This document shows, piece by piece, positions 5,779 to 15,100 of a stretch of 64,000 nucleotides of DNA. The first letter of the stretch is position 1; each line of letters starts with the position of its first letter. Both the position numbers and the translations under genes were made by a program. Source of the stretch: Dehalococcoidia bacterium (GTDB taxonomy: Bacteria; Chloroflexota; Dehalococcoidia; UBA2979); NCBI GenBank assembly GCA_009692685.1, contig SHYS01000004.1, positions 124,001 to 188,000 on the forward strand. The letters are read 5' to 3'. The notes under the pieces were generated by a model. That model saw nothing but the letters and a program-made list of their open reading frames with translations. It was not told the DNA's origin and did no database searches.

Positions 5779-8661
5779 CTGCGCGCCTGGGATGGACCAC
5801 CCCTGCTCCCCACCTCCACGGGCTCGCCATTCACCGGCGCGTTTACCGAGTTCGTCGCCCTCGACCTCGAAACCACCGGCCTCGACCCCTCGGGCGACCG
5901 CATCATCGAGATCGGCGCGACGCGCTTCGATCGCGCGGGCGAGCTTGACGCGTACAGCACCTTCGTCGACCCCGGCCGTCCGATTCCACCCGAGGTGCAG
6001 CGCCTGACCTCGATCCGCGACACGGACGTAGCCGGTGCCCCGGGGCCGAGCCTCGCCGTTGCGCGGCTTATCGCCTTCGTTGGTGGGCGGCCGATCGTCG
6101 GCCACAACATCCCGTTCGACCTCGAGTTCCTCGCGCCATACGGCTTCGAGGCACGCGTGCCGGTCTTTGACACCTGGGACCTCGCCTCGGTCGTGCTGCC
6201 CAGGGCGTCACGCCTCAACCTCGAGTCGCTCGCCACGCTCCTCCGCGTTCCCCAGTCCGAGGCGCACCGTGCTTTTGCCGACGCGGCCACGACGCGCGAC
6301 GTCTTCCTCGCGCTGCTGGCTCGCCTCGAAGGGTTGCCGCGAGCCACCCTTGCCGACCTGGAGAGCATTGCGCGCAGCGCCGGCTGGTCCGCCCGGGCAC
6401 TCTTCGAGGCCGCCCTCGAGGCGCCGTCGACGCCAGCGCCGTCTCGCGCGCGGGAGCACCTGACCGCAGCCGCCCCATCCGAGGTACGTGGCGCGCCGAC
6501 CGGTCTCGCCGCGCGTGGCGTGGCCCAGGTTTCGGCGCGGGACATCGAGGCGCTGTTCGAACTTGCCTCGGCGCGCGCCGGCGTGGTTCGGGGCTACGAG
6601 GCGCGCGCCGGTCAGCGGGAGATGGCGGCGGCCGTCGCCGGCACGCTCGTGTACGGCGGCCAGCTCGCGGTCGAGGCCGGCACGGGCACCGGCAAATCGC
6701 TCGCCTACCTGCTACCGGCCCTGCTCCACGCCACACGGACCGGCGAGCGCGTGGTCGTCTCCACCCACACCATCAACCTCCAGGAACAGCTCATCCAGCA
6801 CGACATTCCGGCCGCCGTCGCACTGGTCGAGGAGTACGAGCACCTCGAGCCCGGCGCCGTGCGCGCCACCATGCTCAAAGGCCGCGCCAACTACCTCTGC
6901 CTGGAGCGCTGGGCGCTGCGCCGCCACGACCCTCGACCGCGCGCGCCCACCGAGGCGAGGCTGCACGGCCGTATCGCCACATGGCTTCCCGATACCGAGA
7001 CGGGTGACCTCGCCGAGCTGTACATGCCATCGGACCAGCGCGAGGCGTGGAGCGCCCTCTCCGCCGCGGACGGCGACTGCCTCTCGCGACGCTGCAAGTA
7101 CGTCCGCGACGGGACGTGCTTCTTGTTGCGCGCGCGCCAGCAGGCCGCCGCCGCGCATGTGGTGGTCGTGAACCACGCCCTGCTGCTCGCCGATGCCGCC
7201 ACCGACTCCGCCGTGCTCCCCCAGTACGAGCATCTGGTCATCGACGAGGCCCATCGCCTGGAGGAGGTCGCCACCTCGCAGTATGGCGGCTCGCTCTCGA
7301 CGCGGGAACTGCGAGGGCTGCTCGATGGCCTGGCCGACGCCGCTGGCGTCGCCGGGCGGATGCAAGACGCTGCTGCGTTCGATTCCGCGCCGCTCTCCTC
7401 GACGGCAGCCCTCGTGCCGGAGTCCGAGGTGCTGCGGACCGCGGCACGCCGTGCACGCGAGCGTGTGCCCGCTCTCGAACGCGCGCTGCGCACCTACGCG
7501 GAGGAACGTCGTGAGACCGAGGCCGGCTCGCGCGGCGGCAACGGCGCCAGTTCGAACAACGACGAGGAGATCGCCATCACCTCCTCGCGATACTCCCAGC
7601 CTGCCTGGGAGGACGTCGAGGAGCGTGCCGTTGAGGTGGACGTCGCGCTGCACGAAGTCGTCCGCGCCCTCGAGCGTGCGCGCGGTCTGTGCCAGTCCCT
7701 GCCGCCCGGCACCGCCCCCGGCATCGAGCAGCTGATCAGCGATCTCGGTCGCGCGAGTCAGGCGCTCGAAGTCGCGCGCTCGGTCCTTGCGAGTGTGCTC
7801 GGCTCCGGCTCCGGCCTCGTGCGCTGGTTACGTACCGGCGAGGGCGATACGCGCCTCAACGTCGCACCTCTGGATGTCTCGGAGCACCTCGTCACCGACG
7901 TGTTCACAGGGCGCAATTCGGTCATCGCGACCAGCGCCACGCTCACCGCAGGCGACAGTTTCGACTTCACCCTGCGCGCCCTCGGATTGCATGACGCGGA
8001 GACACTCGCCATCCCCTCGCCCTATGACTATCGACGTGCCGTGCTGATCCTCGTCGTGAACGATGTCGTCGAACCAGACGCGCCCGGCCACGCCTCGGCG
8101 CTGCAGGGCGCACTTGCGGCCGCGACGGCCGCCGCCGAGGGGCGCACGCTGGCCCTGTTCACCTCGCACGGCGGCGTCCGCCAGACCGCGGCGGCGCTGC
8201 GCGGCCCCCTCGCCCGCGAGGGCATCGCCGTGCTCGCCCAGCAGGTCGATGGCACCCCGGCGCGCCTCCTCGAATCGCTCATGGGCGAGCCGCGGACGCT
8301 GCTGCTCGGCACGGCGGCCTTCTGGGAGGGCGTAGATGTGCGAGGCGACACGCTCTCGCAGGTTGCCATCGCCAGACTGCCGTTCCCGGTGCCCACGGAC
8401 CCCGTGCACGCCGGACGGGCCGCGCTCTACCAGGATCCCTTCGCCGAATACGCCCTGCCGCAGGCGCTGCTGCGGTTCCGCCAAGGCTTCGGGAGGCTGA
8501 TTCGCGGCGCCGAGGAGCGCGGCGTGCTGCTCGTCCTCGACCGCCGTGTACTCACGCGGCGCTACGGGGAGGCCTTCTTGGAGGCCTTGCCGGACTGCGA
8601 GGTGCGCCGCGTGCCGACTTCGGCAGTCGCGGGCGCGGTACGCGACTGGTTGGCTCGATGA
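5779..8661 (+). CDS. DinG-type ATP-dependent helicase with N-terminal DnaQ-like 3'-5' exonuclease
   Basis: A fusion of a DEDD exonuclease and an XPD/DinG superfamily-2 helicase, as in the DinG of Firmicutes. Exonuclease motifs: FVALDLETTGL (about residues 24-34), GHNIPFDLEFL and HRAFADAATT. Helicase motifs: Walker A VEAGTGTGKS (about residue 300), an iron-sulfur domain with four cysteines (YLC, GDC, RRCKY, GTCF between 6890 and 7125), DEAH in VIDEAHRLEE (about residue 489), ATSATLT and the C-terminal RFRQGFGRLIR. Such enzymes unwind damaged or recombining DNA. No ATG/GTG/TTG lies between the J-domain gene and the first exonuclease strand; CTG 5779 is my best start (960 aa). An ATG at 5557 would require about 70 residues antisense to the neighbouring gene. 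Confidence 0.92.
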   Translation: MRAWDGPPLLPTSTGSPFTGAFTEFVALDLETTGLDPSGDRIIEIGATRFDRAGELDAYSTFVDPGRPIPPEVQRLTSIRDTDVAGAPGPSLAVARLIAFVGGRPIVGHNIPFDLEFLAPYGFEARVPVFDTWDLASVVLPRASRLNLESLATLLRVPQSEAHRAFADAATTRDVFLALLARLEGLPRATLADLESIARSAGWSARALFEAALEAPSTPAPSRAREHLTAAAPSEVRGAPTGLAARGVAQVSARDIEALFELASARAGVVRGYEARAGQREMAAAVAGTLVYGGQLAVEAGTGTGKSLAYLLPALLHATRTGERVVVSTHTINLQEQLIQHDIPAAVALVEEYEHLEPGAVRATMLKGRANYLCLERWALRRHDPRPRAPTEARLHGRIATWLPDTETGDLAELYMPSDQREAWSALSAADGDCLSRRCKYVRDGTCFLLRARQQAAAAHVVVVNHALLLADAATDSAVLPQYEHLVIDEAHRLEEVATSQYGGSLSTRELRGLLDGLADAAGVAGRMQDAAAFDSAPLSSTAALVPESEVLRTAARRARERVPALERALRTYAEERRETEAGSRGGNGASSNNDEEIAITSSRYSQPAWEDVEERAVEVDVALHEVVRALERARGLCQSLPPGTAPGIEQLISDLGRASQALEVARSVLASVLGSGSGLVRWLRTGEGDTRLNVAPLDVSEHLVTDVFTGRNSVIATSATLTAGDSFDFTLRALGLHDAETLAIPSPYDYRRAVLILVVNDVVEPDAPGHASALQGALAAATAAAEGRTLALFTSHGGVRQTAAALRGPLAREGIAVLAQQVDGTPARLLESLMGEPRTLLLGTAAFWEGVDVRGDTLSQVAIARLPFPVPTDPVHAGRAALYQDPFAEYALPQALLRFRQGFGRLIRGAEERGVLLVLDRRVLTRRYGEAFLEALPDCEVRRVPTSAVAGAVRDWLAR

Positions 8662-9158
8662 CGCGGATAACCGGCTCAAGCCCAGAGGTGTGGGCGCGCG
8701 GCAGAGGCGTCGTGCTCACGCCTCGGGACGCCGGCGCGCCGCTCACCGACGGCCTGAGGCAGGCGCTTCGCGACGGCGTCGAGCGCGGTCACGACGGCAC
8801 GGCCGAGGGCGATACGCCCGCGCTCCCGCTCGATACCAGAACCTACACGATCGAGGTTGGGAAGCGGGAAGTCGGCCTGCTCGCGTTGCGCCTCGACTGG
8901 CCCAACGTGAGGACGGCCACCGTCCTCGCCCTGGTCATCGACCCCGGCGCGCGCGGCCACGCCTACGCCGCTCGCGCGCTGTTCACGGCTGAGCAAGCGC
9001 TTGCGGATGACATCGATCGCTGGTTGGCCGTCGTTCCGCGCACCAACGGTCGAGGGCTCTACTTCATGCTGCGCTGCGGCTACGCTCCGCTCCTCGCCCG
9101 CCCGCTAGGGGCATCCAGCACGGGCGTCACCTGGTTCGAGCGTGGTCCTCGGGCGTAG
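8658..9158 (+). CDS. GNAT-family N-acetyltransferase-like protein
   Basis: A 166-residue protein whose ATG overlaps the stop of the DinG-type gene (ATGA), so translation is coupled. The second half reads like the acetyl-CoA-binding region of GNAT proteins: TVLALVIDPGARGHAYAARA corresponds to the V-x-P-x-x-R/Q-x-x-G-x-A pattern, and VPRTNGRGLYFMLRCGY resembles the late N-x-x-a-x-x-f-Y-x-x-x-G-F motif. The substrate is unknown. The first 55 residues show no motif. Confidence 0.75.
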   Translation: MTRITGSSPEVWARGRGVVLTPRDAGAPLTDGLRQALRDGVERGHDGTAEGDTPALPLDTRTYTIEVGKREVGLLALRLDWPNVRTATVLALVIDPGARGHAYAARALFTAEQALADDIDRWLAVVPRTNGRGLYFMLRCGYAPLLARPLGASSTGVTWFERGPRA

Positions 9159-9191
9159 CGTGTGGCGGTCGACAGAAGGCCCGCACCGCCT

Positions 9192-9527
9192 CTATCGAGG
9201 CTGGCGTCGCGCCCGTGCCTGCGCCAGCTGCTTGCGCACCCACCGTCGATAGATGCCGACGGCGAACAGCGCCGTCAGCGCTGTCAGCGCGAAGGCCGTC
9301 AGATCCTCCAAGCGGTCCGGCAGCCGGTAGAACGCCCTGCCTGCCCAGACGCCGATGGCGGTCGCCAACATGGCGCCCCATGGCCAGCCCCGGGGGCGCT
9401 CCTCGGGCTCGTCGTCCTCGAATTCGTCGTTCTGCTCGTCTTGGTATTCGTCGTACTCATCGATGCCGTCACCTGCGTCGAGGTGCGTGCTGTCCGCCGC
9501 CACAGCTCTCGAGGGCGGCTCGGTCAC
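9192..9527 (-). CDS. Small membrane protein with acidic N-terminus, unknown
   Basis: A 111-residue protein. The first 45 residues are strongly acidic (DEYDEYQDEQNDEFEDDEPEE). The second half has two probable membrane helices (GAMLATAIGVWAGRAFY and LTAFALTALTALFAVGIY) and a basic C-terminal tail. The start overlaps the stop of the upstream zinc-protein gene by four bases (ATGA), making it the last gene of a three-gene reverse operon. I do not recognise a family. Confidence 0.65.
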   Translation of the reverse strand: MTEPPSRAVAADSTHLDAGDGIDEYDEYQDEQNDEFEDDEPEERPRGWPWGAMLATAIGVWAGRAFYRLPDRLEDLTAFALTALTALFAVGIYRRWVRKQLAQARARRQPR

Positions 9528-9919
9528 GGTTCGACGCGGCGGTAGCGACGCCGCACGCGATGCCGCTCGGGCTTCGGTGGTAGCTCGGTCGCGCGCAACC
9601 TCGAGTCCTGAGGCACGGGGGGCAGGCCGGGCGCGCCGGGCGTCATCGCCTGCACCACGGCGGCGTAGCGGGCCATCGTGGGATCCGGCTGAGGCTCCAT
9701 CGAGTGCGCCTGCATGAGGTCGATGCAGGTCTGGCAGTAGTACTCGACGCCGAGGCTCTCGCCGATCCAGGCATCGCCGCAGTCCAGCCCCGCGATGTCC
9801 GTGCGCGGGTTAAGGTGGAACGGGTTGCCACACTCGAAGCAGGATTGGAGCAGCCGCAGGTCTGGCTCACCCTGTCCGCAGACGGCGCACCCCGTGGGGC
9901 TCTCCGCATCGCTCGTCAT
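9524..9919 (-). CDS. Cys-rich zinc-binding protein with C4-H-C3 arrangement
   Basis: A 131-residue protein with seven cysteines and one histidine in the order CAVC, CFEC, H (NPFH), C (LDC), CQTC. This is a C4-H-C3 series like a cross-braced PHD/treble-clef zinc domain, although the His-to-Cys spacing (11 residues) is longer than in classical PHD fingers. The C-terminal third is Pro/Arg rich (ELPPKPERHRVRRRYRR), possibly nucleic-acid binding. ATG 9919 was preferred to longer, low-complexity upstream starts because it overlaps the stop of the preceding nucleotidyltransferase gene by four bases. The function is unknown; being downstream of a tRNA/poly(A) nucleotidyltransferase hints at an RNA role. 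Confidence 0.75.
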   Translation of the reverse strand: MTSDAESPTGCAVCGQGEPDLRLLQSCFECGNPFHLNPRTDIAGLDCGDAWIGESLGVEYYCQTCIDLMQAHSMEPQPDPTMARYAAVVQAMTPGAPGLPPVPQDSRLRATELPPKPERHRVRRRYRRVEP

Positions 9920-11151
9920 CGGTGCTCCTTCGTGACCGCGGTCGAAGCCGTGCCCGCCAGATCGAGGCCCTCTCGCACGGCTCGGCGAGCCGCGGCGGCG
10001 GTCCCCAGCGTGCCGAGATAACGTGCCGCGCGCAAGCGCCGCAGCCACTCACCCAGCCGGGGCCCGGCCGGTACTCCGAGCCGCTCGATCTCGGCGGCCG
10101 CGAGGAGCGGGCGGGTCCGCTCCCAGCGACGGAGCGCCCGCTGCACCATGGCCTGTCGTGCTGGTTGGAGCCAGCGCGCCGCCTGTCGCGCGGTTTCAGA
10201 GGCATCTTCGACCACCACCAGCTGCTCAGGTGCGGGATTCACCAAGGACAGGAGCGCCGCCGCCTCGCGGGCAGCGCGCGCTACCTCCCGAGGTACGGCG
10301 AGCCGCTCACAGATCGCCTCCCGCGCCTCGAGGGGTGCCGCGATGGCGGCGAACAGGACGCTTACCTCGACAGGCCCGCGTCGCTTCGAGAGCGCACGGG
10401 CGGCGTCGGGATGCAGGCGCAGCCCGTGCGCGCTGGCCTCGAGGGCGCCCCAGCCCTCGAGGAGTGATAGCACGCGACCCGGCGATGGTTCGGCGGCCGT
10501 ACGCTCGAACTCGGCCCAGATGCGTTCTCCCGAGATGCCCTCCAGCCAGCGTATGCCCTCGCCAAGCTGCGCCAGTGTCGCGGGCTCGACCCGCAGCCCG
10601 AGGCGCGCCGCGTAGCGTGCGCCACGCCAGATCCGGGTCGCATCGTCCCGAAACGAATCGCCGTGCAACACACGCAGTTGCCGCTCCTCGAGGTCCCTCA
10701 ACCCATCGAACGGGTCCACTACGGCGCCTCGCTGGGTGCCATCGAGCTCGAGGGCGATCGCGTTCACGCTGAAGTCGCGCCGCGCAAGGTCTTCCTCGAT
10801 GGTTGCCCCGAACTCGGCGGTCGGCAGCGCGCTCGGCCGCTCGTAGCGCTCGCGACGCAGCCGTGCGAAGTCGAGGCGGCCGGCAGCGCCGACCGCCGAG
10901 TTCGTACCAAACTGCGCGTACGCCTCGACGGTGCCCTCGAGGGCGACCGCAGCCGCCGAGGCGAGAGCGCCCAGGTCACCCGACGTCGCCAGGTCGAGGT
11001 CAACGATGGTGCGGCCGAGCGCGACGTCGCGTACCGCGCCGCCGACCGCCCACACCGGGACATCCGGTGCCGCCGCCTGCAGTGTGGCATCGAGGGCACC
11101 CACAAGGCCATCCGGTAGGGCGGCGCGTAACGCCTCGATAGTAGGGCGCAT
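9916..11151 (-). CDS. CCA tRNA nucleotidyltransferase / poly(A) polymerase family protein
   Basis: A class II nucleotidyltransferase of 411 aa. The N-terminal catalytic head contains VWAVGGAVRDVALGR (about residues 33-47) followed by the metal-binding acidic pair in IVDLDLATSGD, then DFARLRRERYE and the conserved RRDFSVNAIALEL. The ATP/CTP-selecting helix DATRIWRGARYAARLGL lies near residue 190. These enzymes add CCA to tRNA 3' ends or short A tails; the sequence alone does not separate the two. ATG 11151 matches the normal beginning just before the head domain. It is the first gene of a coupled reverse operon, divergent from rnc. Confidence 0.9.
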   Translation of the reverse strand: MRPTIEALRAALPDGLVGALDATLQAAAPDVPVWAVGGAVRDVALGRTIVDLDLATSGDLGALASAAAVALEGTVEAYAQFGTNSAVGAAGRLDFARLRRERYERPSALPTAEFGATIEEDLARRDFSVNAIALELDGTQRGAVVDPFDGLRDLEERQLRVLHGDSFRDDATRIWRGARYAARLGLRVEPATLAQLGEGIRWLEGISGERIWAEFERTAAEPSPGRVLSLLEGWGALEASAHGLRLHPDAARALSKRRGPVEVSVLFAAIAAPLEAREAICERLAVPREVARAAREAAALLSLVNPAPEQLVVVEDASETARQAARWLQPARQAMVQRALRRWERTRPLLAAAEIERLGVPAGPRLGEWLRRLRAARYLGTLGTAAAARRAVREGLDLAGTASTAVTKEHR

Positions 11152-11180
11152 AAGCAGATAAGCAGTTTTGCGTGTTATCG

Positions 11181-11210
11181 TTGACACCACTCGCCATGCG
11201 AACTTAGGAT
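11181..11210 (+). promoter_or_regulatory. Promoter upstream of rnc-smc-ftsY
   Basis: TTGACA (11181-11186) and TAGGAT (11205-11210) are separated by 18 bases. The transcript would start near 11217, inside a short GATCTC-type tandem repeat. Confidence 0.55.
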
Positions 11211-11233
11211 CGATCTCGATCTCGATCTCGATA
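11211..11233 (+). repeat. Short tandem repeat (CGATCT, three copies plus partial)
   Basis: CGATCT is repeated three times followed by CGATA, just downstream of the predicted rnc promoter and about 80 bases before the rnc start. It would lie in the mRNA leader. Confidence 0.8.
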
Positions 11234-11313
11234 TAGCGCGGCCTGTCCCCGCGCCTGGAATCTGCATCGCACCATGTCCTGCACATCCTACGCGAGGCGG
11301 AGGCGCGTGGGCC

Positions 11314-12144
11314 GTGCGGAGAGGCGAGCCCTTGGTCTCCGCGTCTGACCTCTCCACCAGCGTGCCACCGCGGCCCCGCGCCGATCTCGAACCTGCCGAA
11401 CGGCTCCGCCTCGCTGAAGCGGGCATGGGTGTCCAGTTCCAGGACTCCGCCCTCCTGCGACTCGCGCTCACACACCCCTCGTATGCGAATGAGCATGCCG
11501 AGGCGTCACCCGAGACTAACGAGCGACTCGAGTTCCTCGGGGACGCCGTCCTCGGACTTGTGGTCGCGGAGGCGCTCTACGCTCGCTACCCGGAAGAGCC
11601 CGAGGGCCGCCTTACCGAACGCCGCGCGCAACTGGTCATGGGCCCGACGCTTGCGCGCGTCTCGGGCGCGCTCGGCCTTGGTGAAGCGCTCTTTCTCGGA
11701 CGTGGCGAGGAAGCTACGGGTGGTCGTGCGCGCGACCGCAACCTTGAGCGGGTGTATGAGGCGGTTGTTGGTGCGCTGCTGCTCGACCATGGCCTCGAGG
11801 CGGCTCGTGCCTTCATCCAGCGCACGCTTGGCGACGAGGTCGAAGGCCTCGACGCCGGTGCGGCAACGCTGAACCCGAAGGGCGACCTGCAACAACTCAC
11901 CCAGGGCCTCCACACCCGTCCTGAGTACGTGACCGTCTCCGAGGCAGGCCCGGAGCACGATCGCACGTTCACGGTCGAGGTGCGCATGGGCGACCGCGTG
12001 CTGGGCAGCGGCAGCGGCGCCAGCCGCCAGCTCGCCGAGAAGGCCGCCGCCGCGCGCGCCCTCGAGGTGCTGCGCGAACTCCCTTCGGCCGCGCCGCAAT
12101 CACCGTTAACGTCGGTGGAGGAATCACCGACGAACCAGGGCTAG
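11314..12144 (+). CDS. rnc: Ribonuclease III
   Basis: RNase III cleaves double-stranded RNA in rRNA precursors and some mRNAs. The signature NERLEFLGDAVLGLV (about residues 68-82) carries the catalytic acidic residues. The second catalytic helix is VYEAVVGALLLDHGLEAA. The C-terminal dsRNA-binding domain spans about residues 185-258 (NPKGDLQQLTQ to ASRQLAEKAAAARALEVL). The product is 276 aa with extra residues at both ends. The GTG at 11314 is used; TTG 11332, preceded by GAGGCG, is an alternative. It heads an rnc-smc-ftsY block, a common bacterial arrangement. Confidence 0.95.
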   Translation: MRRGEPLVSASDLSTSVPPRPRADLEPAERLRLAEAGMGVQFQDSALLRLALTHPSYANEHAEASPETNERLEFLGDAVLGLVVAEALYARYPEEPEGRLTERRAQLVMGPTLARVSGALGLGEALFLGRGEEATGGRARDRNLERVYEAVVGALLLDHGLEAARAFIQRTLGDEVEGLDAGAATLNPKGDLQQLTQGLHTRPEYVTVSEAGPEHDRTFTVEVRMGDRVLGSGSGASRQLAEKAAAARALEVLRELPSAAPQSPLTSVEESPTNQG

Positions 12145-12198
12145 TCACGCCCACATCAGGAGCGCGCGCGGTTGCGGCCGCGCTGGCGAGGAGCAGGG

Positions 12199-15100
12199 AT
12201 GTATCTCAGGCGACTCGATGCCCAGGGCTTCAAAGCCTTCGCCGATCCGCAGAAGTTCGAGTTCGGCCCCGGCCTCACGGTCATCGTGGGACCGAACGGC
12301 TCCGGCAAGTCCAACGTCTCGGACGCGATTCGCTGGGCGCTCGGTGAGACGTCCGCGCGGCAGGTGCGCGCCCGCAAGACGGAGGACGTGATCTTCTCCG
12401 GCTCGGAGAAGCGCCGCCAGCTGGGCGCCGCCGAAGTCTCGATTTCTCTCGACAACTCCGAGGGCTGGATGCCCATCGAGTTCGGCGAAGTCACGGTCAC
12501 CCGCCGGGCGTTCCGTTCCGGCGAAAACGAGTACCTGATCAACGGCCAGAATGTGCGCCTCTCGGACGTGCAGGACCTCTTCCGCCGAGCACAGGTAGGG
12601 CAGAACTCCTACGCGATGATGACCCAGGGCGTCGTCGACGGAGTGCTGGCGATGCGCCCCTCGGAGCGCCGCGACCTGATCGAGGAGGCTGCGAATGTTC
12701 GCCGTCATCGCCAGCAGGTCACGCTCTCGGAACGTCGCCTTGTCGAGACGCGTGACAACCTCGGGCGCGTGCGCATGCTCATCCGCGAGGTCGAACCACG
12801 GATCCGCGCGCTGCAGCGCCAGACGTCGCGAGCCGAGAAGTACCGCGACCTCGCCGCCCGGCTTCGCGAGGCGCAACTGGTCCACTACGAGCACGAGCTG
12901 CGCGCCGCCAACGACGCACTTGCTGTGGCGCGCGCTGGCCACGATCAGCACAGCGAGGAGTTCGAGGCGACCAGCCGCGTCTCGGCGGAGATGACCGCGC
13001 GCTTCGAGCAGCTGAACGCGCTGACAGCTGAGCGTCGCAGCGCGCTGGAAACCGCGCAGCTCAGCGAGCGCGCGCTCGCCGACGAGGAGCGCCAGCTCGC
13101 GCAGAGCCTCGCCCTCGCGCGCCAGCGCCTCGAGTTGCTGACCTCCAGGCAGACCGACCTACAGGCCGAGATCGCTCGGCTTGAGGCGGAACCTGCCGCC
13201 ACCTCGGACAGCGACGACATCGATGCACTCGCGGCCAGGGTCGAGGAGTGGCGCACCACCGGGGTACGCGAGCAGGAAGCCCTGCGCTCCGTCGATGACG
13301 CCGTGCGGGGCAAGCTTCGCGAACTCAATGAGGCCGAGGCGCGCCGTGCTCGTCTGGAGGCCGAACACGCCGAGGCTGACCGTCGCGTGCAGGAAGCGGA
13401 GCTTCGTCAGCGTGCCCTCGCGGAGGAACGCACGCAGGCTCGCGTCGCCCGCGTGGCCGCACTTGAGGAGCTGAAGGTTCTCGGGCAGCGCGCGCTCGCC
13501 CTGCAAGGCGAGGCTGCCGCGATTGAGGCGACCGCCGATCTCGCCCGTGAACGCCGCGCCGCCAGCGAACGCGCTCTCGAGGAGCAGCTACGTGGCGTGG
13601 TCGAGGCGCGCGACACGCTGCGCGCTGCCGAGTCTCGGCTCGCACAGCACCAGGAGCGCGCCACGCTGCTCGCGCGCCTTGCCGGCGCCGCCGGTGTCAG
13701 TGGCGAGGGCGCACGCGCCATCATCGAAGCCGGAGAGTCCGAAGCCGACGGCGCGCTCAAGGGCGTGCTTGGCTCGATCATCGGCCTGCTGCGCGTTCCC
13801 GATGGCCTCGATGTCGCCATCGAAGCAGCGCTCGCCGAGCAACTCGCCGCCGTCGTCGTCGAGCGGGAGACCGATGCACTCGCGGCCGTCGAGTACCTGC
13901 GCATCAGCGAGGCAGGCACGGCTACAGTGCTCGCCCTCGACGCCGTTCCCCAGCAGTACCCGGTCAACCTGTTCAATGAGCGCGGCGTCATCGGTGTCGC
14001 CTCCCGCCTCGTGCGGTGCGACGCTCCTTGTCGCCAGCTCGTCGACGCGTTGCTGGGGCGCACGATCATCGTCGAAGACCTCTCGACGGCGCGCGAGATG
14101 GTGCGTCGCGGCCTCGGCTCTGTCGTCACGCAGGACGGGGTACTCCTCAGGCCGGGAGGGTCCTATTTCGGCGGCAAGACCGGTGCTGCCGCACGCCAGT
14201 TCAGCCTGCGCCGTGAGATCGAAGAGCTACCCGCCCAGGTCGTCGCCCTGGAGCGAGAGATCGAGACGGCCCGCACGCGGCTGACCACGCTGGAGGAATC
14301 CACGGTCGCCGCCCGCGACGCGGTCGAGACCGCCCGCGCTGGCTACGACGGCATGGAACAGCGCCGCGCCACGCATCGCGATGCCGCGGAAGCGGTCCGC
14401 CGTCGTGTCGGCACCCTCAGCGGCGAGATGCGGCTCGTGCGACGCGCGCTTGTTGAGGCCGGTGGCGATGACGAGGCCCTGCGCACCGCCATCGAGGCAC
14501 GTGAGCACGCCACCCTCGAACTCGGCGCCCTCGGTGACCGGCTCGCCGGTGTCCGGGACCGGGCCACCTCGGTCACCGCCGAGCGCGACGTTGTCGCCGA
14601 GCGGTCGACGGCCGCCATTGCACAGCTCGCGGCGGCACAGGGCGCCCACCGCACGGCGCTCGCGCAGCAGGCGGAGCGCGAGGCTGTCCGCCAGCGGGCA
14701 CTCGAGCAACTCGACGGCGCCCGCCAACGCCTCGATACCGCGCGCCGCGAATTCGAGGACCTCACGCACTCGCTCGCCGAGGCTGAGGAACGCGCGAATG
14801 TCGCCGCCGCCGCCCGCAAGCTCGCCGAGGAAGCCCTCGACCAGACGCGCGAGGCTCTGGGCGCCGTGTTGAGGGAAGAGCGCGCGCTCCAGGAGCAGCG
14901 TGGGGCCGCGCAGGCCCGTTTCTTCGCCGCCGAGCGCGTTCTCGTCGAGTCCGATGGTGCGCTGCGCCAAGCACTCGCCCAACTGCAGCGCGTCAACGAG
15001 CAGTTGCGCGACGACGGCTTCGAGGCCGACGAGCACGGCCTTGTGCGCCCCTCCGCCACCGCCGAGCTGCCGGCACGTGACGCTCTCCCACTGAAGGTGC

